In this document: positions 46,101 to 57,870 of the stretch, piece after piece
How the letters are laid out: each line of letters begins with the position of its first letter
Position numbering within the stretch: the stretch's first letter is position 1
Source: Penium margaritaceum
Taxonomy: Eukaryota; Streptophyta; Zygnematophyceae; Desmidiales; Peniaceae
Direction: 5' to 3'
Assembly (NCBI GenBank): GCA_023375785.1
Contig: SZWC01003873.1
Span: 107,572-171,571 of the forward strand
DNA length: 64,000 bases
Notes under the pieces: model-generated
What the model was told of the DNA's origin: nothing
The model's input: the letters and a program-made list of their open reading frames with translations, nothing else
Databases searched by the model: none
Translations under genes and position numbers: made by a program

Positions 46101-48600
46101 CTTGTTTCCCATACGATAATAAAATGGTCACACATTCTTTTTTGATGCAAAAAAAAAATTATGAGGAATCTATGACTGAGAGGCATAGGGAATACATTAA
46201 AATAAAACAACTGTTTTCACAAGAAACAAATTTTCCTTTATTATATCCATAACAAATGGAAAAGGTACAAAGACAAAGACGTTCTTCATCATTCAATCAT
46301 TGAAGACTTCATGTGAAACAAAATCCCTCTTTCATTTCTCACAATGAGTTTGGCAGAAACAATTCTATGAGAGGTACTCAAATCATCCTTATGATTCATC
46401 TTAATTCCAATAGTAAAACCTAGACATGACATTGTATGTCAAGGACAACTTTTCTCATCACAATTGCTTTAAAACGATTAAGAATATGTAAGGAAACATA
46501 TAATTTGGATTAAATGAGCACATTGTTTTACCAATTTTCCTATGTCTGACAACAAAAATAATACAAAGCTTCAAAACAATGGATATTAGGCTCTTTGTCA
46601 AGATAATTGAAATATTGATGTGCATCTTCGAGTTAAAATCACAAAATTTAGCCTTAAATAGTAACCAATGAATGTTATAACATTTTAGCACTTCTATTAT
46701 CACATAATTCAATATGAAAAGAACAGCTCATAGAAAGCCTTAAAGAACAATCAAGGAATAAGAATGTATTTTGTGTTCCTGGAAAGAAAGAGGCATTTTC
46801 GTTCTTCAAGCTTCATAATAAAGTGGATCTACGTGGCGTAGTATTCCATAACTATGCTATTAAAAACATTCTATTAATCCTTTGCATTAACCATGCAATA
46901 TAGACACGATGATTTTTCAGAATTACTTGAGTCATGCATGAAGCTAGCAAACTTCAATCAACTTGGGTTGAATTTTCATAACTTTTGCATGCATCCTCAC
47001 CAACAAGAATGATAAACAAGCACAAGAAGTCAATGAATGTAATTGGAAAATCACAAAAGGGAACTTAAGTGAAAATTCTCTTAAGAATTTCACAAGACTT
47101 ACCTAAGGAGGATCTTTCTCCTTGGTAAAGAATAGGTGCCAACAACTATTATACTAGCTTCTTCTTGAGAATCCATTGAAGATAGCACATGTGAAGAACC
47201 AAATGAAAACTTCTTCTTCTCTTGGGTTAATATTCATGAAAACAAAAAGAACTTGATCTCCTGTTTATCATCGTCCACATAATAAACCTTATGGATGTCT
47301 TCATTTATCTTGCCATTTGCCTCTATAGCATGCATAACCAAAACTTCGTTAGAAATTCCCTCAAGAACCAAATCATCCAATTAAGGCCTACGATCAAAGT
47401 GAAGAAAACTACGCTAGTGGGTGTGGATAAAGGTGGTACAGTCCTCAAAATAATGCCCCATAGTAAGGAGTGTTCCGTCTATGGTCTTCGATTTTTAATA
47501 CCCTTGATTACTTATGTCTCTGAAAAAAACGTTTCTTCATTCACTAAACACGATTTCTACATATTTCATAAGGACATTTAGTATTTTCACTCCACTTGTC
47601 TGTGACACAATCAATATCACATAAATAAATTAAAATCAACGTTCATGGGCCTGGTTCTTTCTTGCATATATCAAACGTGGTAATGAGGAAATATCTAACG
47701 ATTTCATGAAGTACGTTTTGAGAAATATAACAATTGCATTGGTTGTGGAGATGATCCCCACCTTTTGCATACAAGAAAACTTGGGGAACCACGAGCAACA
47801 AAATAAGGCCTTTTCACATGAAAACACTTCAAGATCTTATGTGTGCAAAACATGAAGGCCCTAAACAGATTTGCAAATTGTTATGCTCTTAGTGATGAAT
47901 AAAATTTGCATGGCTGTATATTCAGAGAAAAATGAAAATATTGTAGTTCTCAGTCGCTTTCAACAAATAGATGTATGATTATTAGCTAAGAATATGGAAC
48001 ATATTGTATAAGAAAAGGCTACCATATCAGAAGCTCTGGAAGGTCACAGAGAAACGTATGGGGTTTTCCTTTACTACAAGAACCTTACACGTGCTTGTAA
48101 ACCATAACAATAGAAAAACTACAATATTTGCATATGGCTCAAATTATTTTATAAAGAGGAAAACTAGCCTACTTCAAATGGCATCATCTCCATAAGAACG
48201 ATAAAAAGGAGTCCAAATGCCCACAAAAATAAGGCATCGTTGACATTATCCAAAAGTTATACCACACTTGGTTCTACAAAATCCTATGCCTCCACAATTG
48301 TAGTTTCATGATGCATACCTTAGAAACTTTTGGTTGTTCTTCTTAGACCTACCATGATAGTAAGATCAATAGCAAAATTCGAGAATATGAAACATGAAAA
48401 TTTATTACAACTATTAGCTTTGTCACAAGAATTAACTCAATTAGACATGCAAAACCATTACGGATACAAGAAGCAAAGACATTAAATAACACTTGGTGCA
48501 AGTAGTATGAATGGATCTTGAAGAAAATTCATTTTTGGTTCCGAAGAGACTATGCTGTGTGGAAGAGTAACACCAAATCTTGTAACATTGATGATTGTAA
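40141..48600. other. long AT-rich stretch without recognisable genes
   Basis: Frames are mostly under 100 codons and none shows a known motif (up to 120 codons in the slightly GC-richer part at 40100-40720). At about 44600-46250 there are several diverged stretches built around CATATATGGAA, TACATGGAA and ACTTAAATGGAA that may be remnants of one repeat. No hairpin or tandem array stands out elsewhere. Confidence 0.55.
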
Positions 48601-48670
48601 CTTTGGATTGTGACATTTTCCTCAATTGTGTGAAAATTTCGAAACATTTGGCCCATATTATTCTCATTTA

Positions 48671-48756
<86 letters not shown>

Positions 48757-48807
48757 CNTCAATTGTGTGAAAATTTCGAAACATTTGGCCCATATTATTC
48801 TCATTTA

Positions 48808-48838
<31 letters not shown>
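48671..48838. repeat. CA microsatellite with an N gap
   Basis: (CA)n runs occupy 48671-48757 and about 48809-48838. An N at 48758 separates two copies of the same unique flank (TCAATTGTGTGAAAATTTCG at 48622 and 48759), so the true locus is probably one array whose length was not resolved. Confidence 0.9.
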
Positions 48839-48840
<2 letters not shown>

Positions 48841-49012
48841 ACACATACACTAGTTGTTGAGTAGCTTAGCCATCATGGTCATCACTTGATTGTGGTGAAA
48901 AGGAAAACTTCTTCACACATGTAGGTTTCATGGTGCAAGATGAAAATAAAGGTCCTTGAATCAGGCAAAATATATCTATTCCTAACAAAGAAATTGAGCC
49001 ATCTTACCAAGC

Positions 49013-49150
49013 ATAGTCTTATGTTCTCAAAACATACATGTCAGGCAATGCCACCATAAACTCACACTTGCCTATGAAGTAAACTTCGTGGCACTTTTTC
49101 ACACTTCTTTCAAATCCTCGCACTTACACACGTGTTTATTGTTAAAATTC
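49013..49150. repeat. dispersed repeat, copy 1
   Basis: It resembles 57950-58090 in the same orientation, for example TACATGTCAGGCAATGCCACC against TACATGTTAGGCAACTCCACC and CACACTTGC in both. Identity is roughly three quarters by eye. The second copy directly follows the decayed copia element, so both may derive from it or from a common repeat. Confidence 0.6.
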
Positions 49151-49419
49151 AACAAGGACAAGGAGTTGGAACTGGTCTTGAATTCTAATCATTGTAATTG
49201 TCGCATCTTGTAGACCATTCAAGTAGAAAAATATACGTCCAGCTAGTTGTGCATCTAAAACACAGAAGAAAATTTTCAAATACAGATGCAAGGTCTCAAA
49301 CCTCATCTGTTATACCAAATGCACATAACAATTCTTGGAGCAGGATAATAAATGCACCTAGTCTCCAAAGCCACACTCACTAAAGTACAAGGTAGATAAA
49401 TGAGTACATAGACAGGTCG

Positions 49420-49473
49420 CTCCTTTCTCTCTCAAAACCCATCTCGGATGATGGGTTTTGAGAGAGAAAGGAG
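49420..49473. repeat. perfect 24-bp hairpin with 6-nt loop
   Basis: The left arm (49420-49443, CTCCTTTCTCTCTCAAAACC then CATC) pairs without mismatch with the right arm (49450-49473) around TCGGAT. There is no T-run after it. It could be a small foldback element or a small-RNA precursor. The sequence alone cannot decide. Confidence 0.9.
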
Positions 49474-50362
49474 TAATGGTAGACGACAACTCTATGGCAA
49501 AAGGTCTTGGGTTTATACTCTGAGTGCATCCTTGTGTAGAAGACAAACTTCACACTAATTAAAAGTGTATGCACAAATTAATACGAGCTCCTTAAGAAGT
49601 TATTTGGGCAAAGGTTGATGCTCTAGGGGATAGTCCTGACTTTCTTTTGCTGGTCTTACATTGTACCCTTTCACTAAAAGGTATTTATGAAGGTAGCTTT
49701 TGAAGGTGGCTTTCTACTGGAGCCCTCTGCTTATGTGAGAAAGAGAGCCTTTCTATGTAGTACCTTATGGCGCTTGAGGATCTCGGACTTGGGCATGGAA
49801 GTATGAAGGCACAAAATGCTACTAGGGAGCCCCTCCAAACTTCGCCAAATTCTCCATAGTATGGTATTTTGAAAGGAGTACATTGTTTGATATATTTCAA
49901 ATACTCCCTTTGGATCGATGAATGTTAAACCCCTTAAGAACCCAAACAGTGATGCAATATTGGCCATGGAGAAGGTGGTTCTGGTTCACATGAAAAGGTA
50001 TGTAGATAAATCACATTGCTTGCTACAGGAGTTGCAGGTCTGTTAAGGTTGAAAGGGCGATATGTGGATTGGAATTGATCTCTCAAAAATATTTCAGTGC
50101 CATGTCATTGTTACGCAGGACTGCTCTTGTGAACTGGTGGTGCTGCTAAAAGTTTGATGCATGAAGGTTATGCTAGTTTATCTTCAAGAAATAAGATCTC
50201 TTTTGTGATTGAAAAAGGAGTTGAATATCTGTAGTACAGAGCCTTTTGGTAAAAAGTGGCCCAAAAGGGTTCAATTTTGCTTTGCTACCAGGAAAGAAAA
50301 TGTGCTTCTTATTGCTACATCATGCCTTCATTTTCCTAGCGTGAGAAAATTCCTTGTTTGCG

Positions 50363-50427
50363 AGGCATGTCTTGCGACATGCCTTTTTGAGGCATGTCTC
50401 GAGACATGCTTCATGAAATGCCTCAAA
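50363..50427. repeat. cluster of palindromes
   Basis: A 9-bp stem AGGCATGTC/GACATGCCT (50363-50384) is followed by the exact 18-bp palindrome GCATGTCTCGAGACATGC (50392-50409). That palindrome is embedded in a larger stem TTTGAGGCA/TGCCTCAAA (50386-50394 with 50419-50427). Confidence 0.88.
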
Positions 50428-50469
50428 TAGGCATGTTAGCTTAAGAGCATGTGAGAATTTTGCAGTACT

Positions 50470-50565
50470 TACTTGCTCACTACCTTGCTTGCTTGCTTGC
50501 TTGCTTGCTCGCTTTCTTTCTTGCTTGCTTACTTGCTTGCTCTCATGCCTGCTCCCTTGCCTTTG
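50470..50565. repeat. impure (CTTG)n microsatellite
   Basis: Repeated TTGC/CTTG tetramers with a few substitutions (CTCG, TTTC). The Leu/Cys/Ala-rich frames through it are not genes. Confidence 0.9.
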
Positions 50566-50723
50566 AGTCTTATTTGCGAGTAGGCTGCAAACGAGTGCGG
50601 ACATTGCCAGAAAGCAAATATCCAGAGATCAGCATGAAACTGATGTCATCAATGCGCTTACTAAAAATGCTAACGTCACATTATGGCCTGACATTTTAAA
50701 CTTTAGACGAGTTTGGCCAAAAA

Positions 50724-51605
50724 TTGACGAACTACATCAAATCACCCTTGGTTTCCCGGGCAATCAATGGAAACGCCCACTTCGGCTTCAAGAAGGGCAG
50801 ATGGCCATATAAGAAAGTAAATGCTTGTGAGAATATTGTGAGAGATTCAACACATACGCAACCAATAGACTCCGTGGAAGATAGATTTTGGTTTTTTAAT
50901 GTGTGGGAGAAATCTTTGCTCTACTATAATGGTCATTCAATTCTTTTTATAGTGGATGATGAGATTTCTTATGCCATCTTCATTACAAACAAGTATTCTC
51001 CCCCCGCTTTTGAGGCATTGCAACTGCCTCCTCCTCTCGTGGTTCACCCGAGTGATAATTGTCCATTGTTCGATTTTGACAATGTGAAGGTGGAGGGTGA
51101 CAACAATGTGAGCCCCTCCACTCCAGAAACATTGAGTGGAATGAGCGCAATGACACCGTTGTTGTTCCTTATTGTATTCTCAGAGGAGAAATTGGTGGAT
51201 TTCTTGGTGGAGATGTTTATCAAAAGTGAGCCAAGTGGGGAGCCACAAGTTCTAGTGATGCCATTGGGTGAGACACTAGTGATGTCTTCACATGGGCTTC
51301 CAAACGTGGCTACTCGTCTTTCTCTGACCTGTTGGGCCAGACATGATAGGCAAGTTTCTATGCTTTCCTTGTTTCGAAGAGTGCTTCTACAATCATTCTT
51401 CTTGAGATCGGGCACCAGAGTGATGGTACGGCATGTTAAGTGCCTCCTTAGTATTTTGTCTTTTACGGGGTTGAGGCATGAAGGCAAAGAGAACCTAGGA
51501 TTTGCAACTTTGAGAGAGATCCAAGAGTACAAATTCTCTCGTATTGCCCTCTCTAGAATCGTAAAATTAAAATTTTTGGTGGCCGAACAGTACCTCATCC
51601 TTTAA
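50724..51605 (+). CDS. 293-codon open frame, hypothetical
   Basis: This is the longest open frame in the AT-rich half. It opens at a non-ATG codon, and the first ATG in frame comes only about 140 codons in (GMSAM). If real it is an internal exon or the end of an older gene. The translation has a patch FWFFNVWEKSLLYYNGHSI, an acidic middle (FDFDNVKVEGDNN) and a basic C-terminal half. I recognise no domain. A 184-codon frame lies antisense to part of it (51044-51598). Equally likely explanations are a chance frame or a transposon remnant. Confidence 0.25.
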   Translation: MTNYIKSPLVSRAINGNAHFGFKKGRWPYKKVNACENIVRDSTHTQPIDSVEDRFWFFNVWEKSLLYYNGHSILFIVDDEISYAIFITNKYSPPAFEALQLPPPLVVHPSDNCPLFDFDNVKVEGDNNVSPSTPETLSGMSAMTPLLFLIVFSEEKLVDFLVEMFIKSEPSGEPQVLVMPLGETLVMSSHGLPNVATRLSLTCWARHDRQVSMLSLFRRVLLQSFFLRSGTRVMVRHVKCLLSILSFTGLRHEGKENLGFATLREIQEYKFSRIALSRIVKLKFLVAEQYLIL

Positions 51606-52107
51606 TTTGTACTGTTGTGATGAGAGTTGTGTGCTCGATGTTTGTCTCATTGCCAGTGTATCCTCAAATTCTGTTGCATTCTTGGTGTTGTCATACGTTG
51701 ATGCTTGTTCTTTTCCTGGAATGAAGTGAGGCTCCATTGTATAATCAAGGACTTTTGACGGGATGTGATCATTGATGGTTAATCACCCCTAAAACATACA
51801 CTTGTCATGCTATGTACATAGTAAGTACATGCATTTAGAATTATCATGGTACCTTAATGGAAAATGCAACTGAACGTAGTCCACAATGTGTGTTCAGAGA
51901 CATACAAATGTATTTCATTGCTTCAACATAGAAAACCTCGTAGAAGGTTTGCCAAAAAAACACATTAAAAATCCATGGTTAAGTTCTTTTCAACTCCATT
52001 TACAGTTTGCAAGAACAAACGTACATTTGTACTTATACATGAAATGTGTTAAAAATGTAAGGTATAACAATGCCTATTTCTTGACCAAAAACATGAAAGA
52101 GCCATAA
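51606..52107. other. no gene recognised
   Basis: AT-rich spacer with short frames only. Confidence 0.55.
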
Positions 52108-52235
52108 CCCTCCCGAAGTCGCATCCGGGGGGTTTGGGTTTTTTTTGGCTTGCCCGTAATCCTGCTAGGCCCTGCGGTAGCGGGACCGAATAGGTTTCCT
52201 TCTATTGTGGGGGGGGTTTTGAGCCCTACAGTCAA
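52108..52235. repeat. fragment related to the GC hairpin cassette of the 21-22 kb element
   Basis: It shares GGGGGGTTTGGGTTTT, CTTGCCCG and GCCCTGCGGTAGCGGGACCG with the cassette at 21485-21560 in the same order and spacing. It is more decayed and set in AT-rich DNA. It is a second location for the same hairpin family. Confidence 0.75.
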
Positions 52236-52489
52236 ACCATTTGCAAAGATACACAAATGTATAATCTTGGATGTTGTACCATACACATCCTATTTTACAA
52301 CTCAAATATAATCTGACTTTGGGAGGGAGATAACGGCGTGGTGACCAATTTGACATCGTCTCGCTTCAATATCACAAAACTCTCTTGAAACCGTCTGATG
52401 TCAAAACCGTCTATTGTGAAAGATCGACACTTAATACGTGAATATCATTTGTTATTGCTTTTTACAAACTTCTTTGGTTAGGTTGTGAT

Positions 52490-53500
52490 CATCAATATCT
52501 GTATATCAACAATTTTTTACATTGCACAAGCGATCATCCCCCTGTACATTAGTGTATTTTTTTTCAACCACATAAATCAGATACACTGTCCATATACATT
52601 TCACCAATACACTCTAACCTTGGGGGGGCAGCCGGAGACCAGCCCCACCCCGAATTGTGAAAGTGTATTGGGCGAATGTATATGGTGCGTGTATTAAAGG
52701 ATATGTGATAGACATGTAAGAATATAGTACAATGTATAGTACATTAGTGAAAACAATAAATGGTGAACACAATACACGCCCTGAAACACTGCCCTAATAC
52801 ATTCGGTCATCGGTTAGAGGGGGAGGGGGGAGTGAGACTATCGACTATGTGGTGACCGTTTGTCATGTGCACGGATGCCATCAAATGAGTATAAACTAGT
52901 GCATTTGTTTCTCCATCACCACATAAAATCCATACACGAACCAAATACACTTTGCAATACACTCGGCCTATCTAGAGGGGGGTTTCTTGGAATCCGGATG
53001 ACCCCTCCTCTCCCCCCCCCCCAAAATGGTAGAGTGTATTAGCAAAATGTAGCTCGTCAATGTATCCAGTCTAAGTGATCGGCGGAAAACGAACACTAAT
53101 GCACACAAGTGCGCATAACTCATTTGTGTACAATACTCTGGTTGACCCTCCGCATCGATGGCTAGCGAGGGTGAGGATTGACAATCGATGTTGCTTGTCT
53201 GTCAATACCCTATCAACGTTGAATACACAAGTGTATGTTTTGTTTTCCATTATACAAACAAAGATACACTAACCAGCTACACTATCAAAATACACTCTAG
53301 CCTTTGGGAGAAGGAGATTGGACTCTGCCCCCCTCAATGGTAGCAATCTCTTTGTCAAGTGTATCCGATGGACATGTCAAAATATACACTAGTACACAAT
53401 ACACCAGTGAATATATTTGAGTCTCATCACGATACACGCCCGGCTACAAAGACCTGATACACTTTTGGCTTTGGGGCGGTGGGGGGGGGGGGGGAGGCCA
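52490..53500. repeat. degenerate satellite, about 168-bp monomers in about 340-bp dimers
   Basis: The landmark AATACACTC...GG-rich recurs at about 52607, 52790, 52951, 53125, 53287 and 53451. Alternate units are more alike. Type X (starting near 52547, 52896 and 53229) carries CA(T/C)ATAAA...GATACAC...CAATACACT. Type Y (near 52742, 53104 and 53401) carries ACA(C/T)(T/C)AGTGAA...GATACACGCCC. This gives about three dimers. Each monomer ends in a G- or C-run of 7-14 bases. Divergence between copies is high, so the array is old. Confidence 0.72.
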
Positions 53501-55270
53501 AACTCAGGTAGCGAGGGGGGCAAAAAACGAATTTGGAACATATGGCAAAAACATTCTCAATAGCAACAATTATGTCAACATTAGGTTCAAACGAGACTAG
53601 TTTGCTCATGGCATGTACAAATATATGTGCATAAACTTCAAAGACAGAAATACGTCTACTAAGGGAAACATATTTTATGTCCTATGGTTTTTCTTTGAGT
53701 TTTTTTTTTACATCCAGGTTTCATGGCAAATGTAGAACCTACATAGTTACACATGTGAACATATCATGACTAATTCCCAACATAATGACCGGGAAACTAC
53801 CAAAATGCATGTCTTATACACTGATTGTATTGTGTATAAAAAAGGGATGATCAAGTATACCTCGATCTTATGCCCTTTGATGTCCATGTGTTTTCTAAGC
53901 CCGTGATATTGTTTACTTGGAGAAAATGTTGGCTAACTTATTGCGAATAAAGAGTGCTACTTGTCCGTGTTGAGGAAAACCAATCTCAATGAGCAGTTTT
54001 TTTAATGTAGACCACTTTCTGTTTTGCATGTAAAGCTGCCACATATTTTGCTTTCGTGTTACTGATATTGATATTCTCTTGCTTATTACTTGTCCATGAC
54101 ACTACAAGTCCTCCAAGAATGAATAAGTTACCGGATTGCCATTATTTACATGCGTACTAATCGTCAATATCAAGAATGGAGTCAGTTCAAAGTTTTAAGT
54201 TAAGTGATGTGCCAAATGTTAGCCTTAGATGAGGCGTTGAACAAAATTATTTGGGAGTGTAATCCAACTCTTGGCATGCATCATCAAGAGTGGTTTGGAC
54301 AAGAGTAGCCAAATTTCTCATAGAAAATTGCAGCTTTGGGCGTGTGGAGCTTGAGGAAAACATCACCCATCTGATTTTAGACAAATACTCACATTATGTC
54401 ATGGTCCCCCCTCGAATTGCTCAGGCACCAATGGCTGCTAGGTCATTGATGGTTTTGCATATGTTATTGCCACATTCAGAGGAGATTGAACCTTGGAAGT
54501 GAAAGTGTGTTGTCTAAGATGGATTGTTTCATTCGTGCAAATTTTTGTGATGTTAATTTTTAGGTAAAAAGTAACATTTGAATTTTGTCAACAGCACAAT
54601 TGTAGTAGACGATGCGACTTTGTACGTAACACCGAAGATGAGGATTTCACCAACGTAAATGAATGCATAACAAGTAAGCATGTTTTTAAGGGTTTGTAGA
54701 AGAAGATAGAGGTAGTCGTCGTAGGTTAATGTGATGAAACGTGTGTAAGGAAGTCACAGAGTGTTTGGTACTAAAGTAGAATACTTTGCTTGAGTTCGTA
54801 AAGGCTTTTGGTGATGTTACAACCTGAGTCTGTAACGTCCAAGAATATTTTAGGTTTTTTCATGTAGACGTTAACGTTCATGGATCCATGGAGAGGCATC
54901 TTATTCATCAACCTGTAGAATGTAGAAATCATAGAAAACTGCTCCACCATCAACTCACCTAGGCTTGGAGACTGGAAGCATTTCCTAGCTTTCTCCAATA
55001 AGTGTTTTTTGATTTTAAGATAATAGATGAGGTTTGAGTCCTTTCAACTGTAGTTGTGAGATCTTCCACTGTGTAATGTGCAGGCAACTAGTTTGAAGTA
55101 CATCTCTCTACTTGAACGGCCTACTTGGTGCCACTTCTACAATTTGTAGAATTTAAGAGCAGGCTCAACTCCTCATCCGTGCTAAATTCCAACATGGTAC
55201 AAGAGAACTAAGGAAGTATCGTGGTAAGAGAGTGAGTCATATTACAGGTAAGCACATCAAGGACAATCAC
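53501..55270. other. no gene recognised
   Basis: AT-rich sequence with frames up to 75 codons. It could contain the 5' flank or LTR of the decayed copia element that follows, but I found no LTR pair or primer site. Confidence 0.5.
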
Positions 55271-57870
55271 TTGTCTTTGTGAGTGTCGCCTTTAAAGGAA
55301 GGATATCTAGACACGTTGAAGACAATTGTACAAGGGAAGGACAAGAAGGGTCAAGTGTCACCAACGATACACATTCCGCATGGAGGAGGAAGGAAATGTA
55401 CTTGCAGAAATGGAAGCGCATGCAAGCCTTGAGACTCAACCTAATCTTTGCCTTGGTTATCCACAATCACTTCAAGCCAACCAAACCATTAGTTGGCAAG
55501 AACAGTGTCAAAAGACTTATAACCACAATGTAGAGCATGAAAACACAGTTACAAAGAGCTATATTTGAAAAGGAACAAGCATAAGCATAAAAACATATGT
55601 GCTCTTACAACTGTAGTAGAAGCTCAATGTCATATGCAACAAGTGCTATCTCATCTAAAGGCAGAAGAGGTAGCAAGAAATGCTCTTTAGCGTTCTAGTG
55701 AAGTGTCCAAGGACATTTGCCTTCAATCCTCTAAGCAAGAACGAAAAGAAGTTAAGGAGAATAAAGTAAGGTTACACGAATTAAGATATGCAGCAGTGGT
55801 GCAAATCTAAAGGAAGTTTGAATAAGACTGGGGACAACTAAATACTAGTGCTACAACAGTTGTTGTAGCATCACAATACAACACACAACAAAAGGAACAA
55901 GTAGCACAACGTGTACAACATGAAGGAGCATTTGCAAAGGATCCTCAGGCACAAATGGCCCATCTCCTTAACATGATGCAGCTCGCGGAAGGACGTCGGC
56001 ATGTCCATCCTAGTGGAATTCCATCGACACTGGGATCTGGAACCGTGCACTTCCAAACCCCAATGCCTACAATAGCAATGTTTCCAAAGGTAGGGATCAA
56101 GTATGCATCTCCTACAATCACAGCAATTCCTTTCAGCCCTACGGAATATGTTGTATCATCAACTCCCTTGTTGATCATGATAGAACATGTGGAGATGTTT
56201 GACAGCCCCAACTTCTCTCATTGGCTATTGAAGAAGGAAGCCTTTGTCAAAGTTTAGAAACTTTGGAACTTCTATTACAGATTAGTCCAACAACCAAATC
56301 CTACATCAAATCCATAAGCCAAAGCAACACTTGAGGAGCTCCAGTTCACAGAATATACGTTTCATACCAAGTTTTTGATGCCCAAAATCCAATACACGAT
56401 TGGTATGTACAAGGATCATCCACTTGCTGCATACAAATTCTGGAGTTATCTTCTGTGTGCCCATGAATCGACAGACTTCATCAACAAAGCATACCTTGTC
56501 ACGGAACTCTCCAACATTATGCTTGTCAACTTCAAACTTGTTGAAGGATACATAAACAAAGCTAAGGAATTACATGATTAGCTTGACAAGACAGATTCAT
56601 CTTTCTCAGAATCTTTGTTCATCATGTACATTCTGAAAGGATTGTGTCAAGACAAGGAGGTGTAGCGCATTGTTCGTTACCAGCCATTGAGTAGACTTAC
56701 GGAAGATCTTTTCCTACATAGTGGTACTGAACATGCATCGCGACCAAGAACTTACTTAGCATTAAGAACATACCCACATGGAAAATATTGCTAAGACTCC
56801 TCAATCAAAGGGCATCATCAATCCACAATGAGGGGTAGTTTCTACCTTCTTAAATCAAGATGAAGGCACCTCATCCAAAGGAAGGTTTGTCCCTCAAATG
56901 TGTTACTGTTAACGTTCTCTTCTACGTGATGAGAAGAAAAGAAAATCGAAAGCCAATGCAACACAAGTTTCAAACCACGATAAGAAAGAATATTCCATGG
57001 AAAAAGAATCCAATCCATAAAATCAATGTTTTTAGTCTTTGACGTACGCATTTCTCAATGCCACTCGACGCCGATCACTTTTACACAGCCCTAGAAACTG
57101 GTATCTTGATAGTGGTGCAACTCAACATTTGACCTATGAAGCCTCATTCTAGCACGACCTATCACCAATCTTAGATGAAAGAGCCACAATGGTTTTCGGT
57201 AACATGGAAGAAGTAACAATTTAAGGCATAAGCTTTCTTGACATAACAATCGGGCAGAACATCATCACATTCACAAACGTTCTCTTTGTACTTGATATCT
57301 TGGCAAAGCTCTATACCATGAGCCAACTCATGAGGAATGGTCTGTGCATGTCATCAAAAGATCTCACCATGAACATGCGCCACAAGGCTGGCAAGGTCCT
57401 TGCCACAGAACTACTTAACCAAATGGGATGATATGGCTCTTGTTTGCTCCAATTTTGGGCTCCCATGCACTTGTGGCTACTTAGACCTAAAATGGGGAGG
57501 CCCTAACAACATGATGGCACAATAGGCTTTGACACGTACATGCAGAAGCACTTACCAAAGTGGTCCATGACACCATAATGAACGGACTTTGTATCTCATA
57601 AAATCAATCTAATGCCATTGATCCATGTGTCACCTACGCTAGGAGCAAGCAAGTTTGCCAGTTGTTTCCTCAACATCTAAATCATGGCAATGTCCCAAAG
57701 CTACATCTCATCCATACCGAGATCAGTGAGTCACTTCCAGCTTCCATTGGAAATTAGAAGTATTTTTTTGTATACGTAGACGATGCCACGTTCTTCGTCT
57801 GGACATTCCCACTCGTCAGTGGTGAAGGTTTTTTAAGTCCTCCATAAATGGTTGGTGTCGGCGATACAAA
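55271..57870 (+). mobile_element. decayed AT-rich Ty1/copia element (gag to integrase)
   Basis: In order on the plus strand: a Gln/Glu-rich Gag N-terminus, a Gag capsid-like region (HESTDFINKAYLVTELSN, FKLVEGYINKAKELHD), a protease core WYLDSGATQHLT (about 57090), the conserved FTNVLFV...LYTMSQL segment, a pre-integrase region, and the beginning of an integrase core (YFFVYVDDATFFVWTFPL, about 57760-57815). Homology fades after 57870, with no RT seen and no LTRs found. It carries many breaks. It is clearly a different and older lineage than the GC-rich elements at either end of the window. Confidence 0.78.

Noticed and set aside
52490-53500. CRISPR-like array
   Set aside because: Units are long, diverged and lack identical short repeats; the sequence is eukaryotic.
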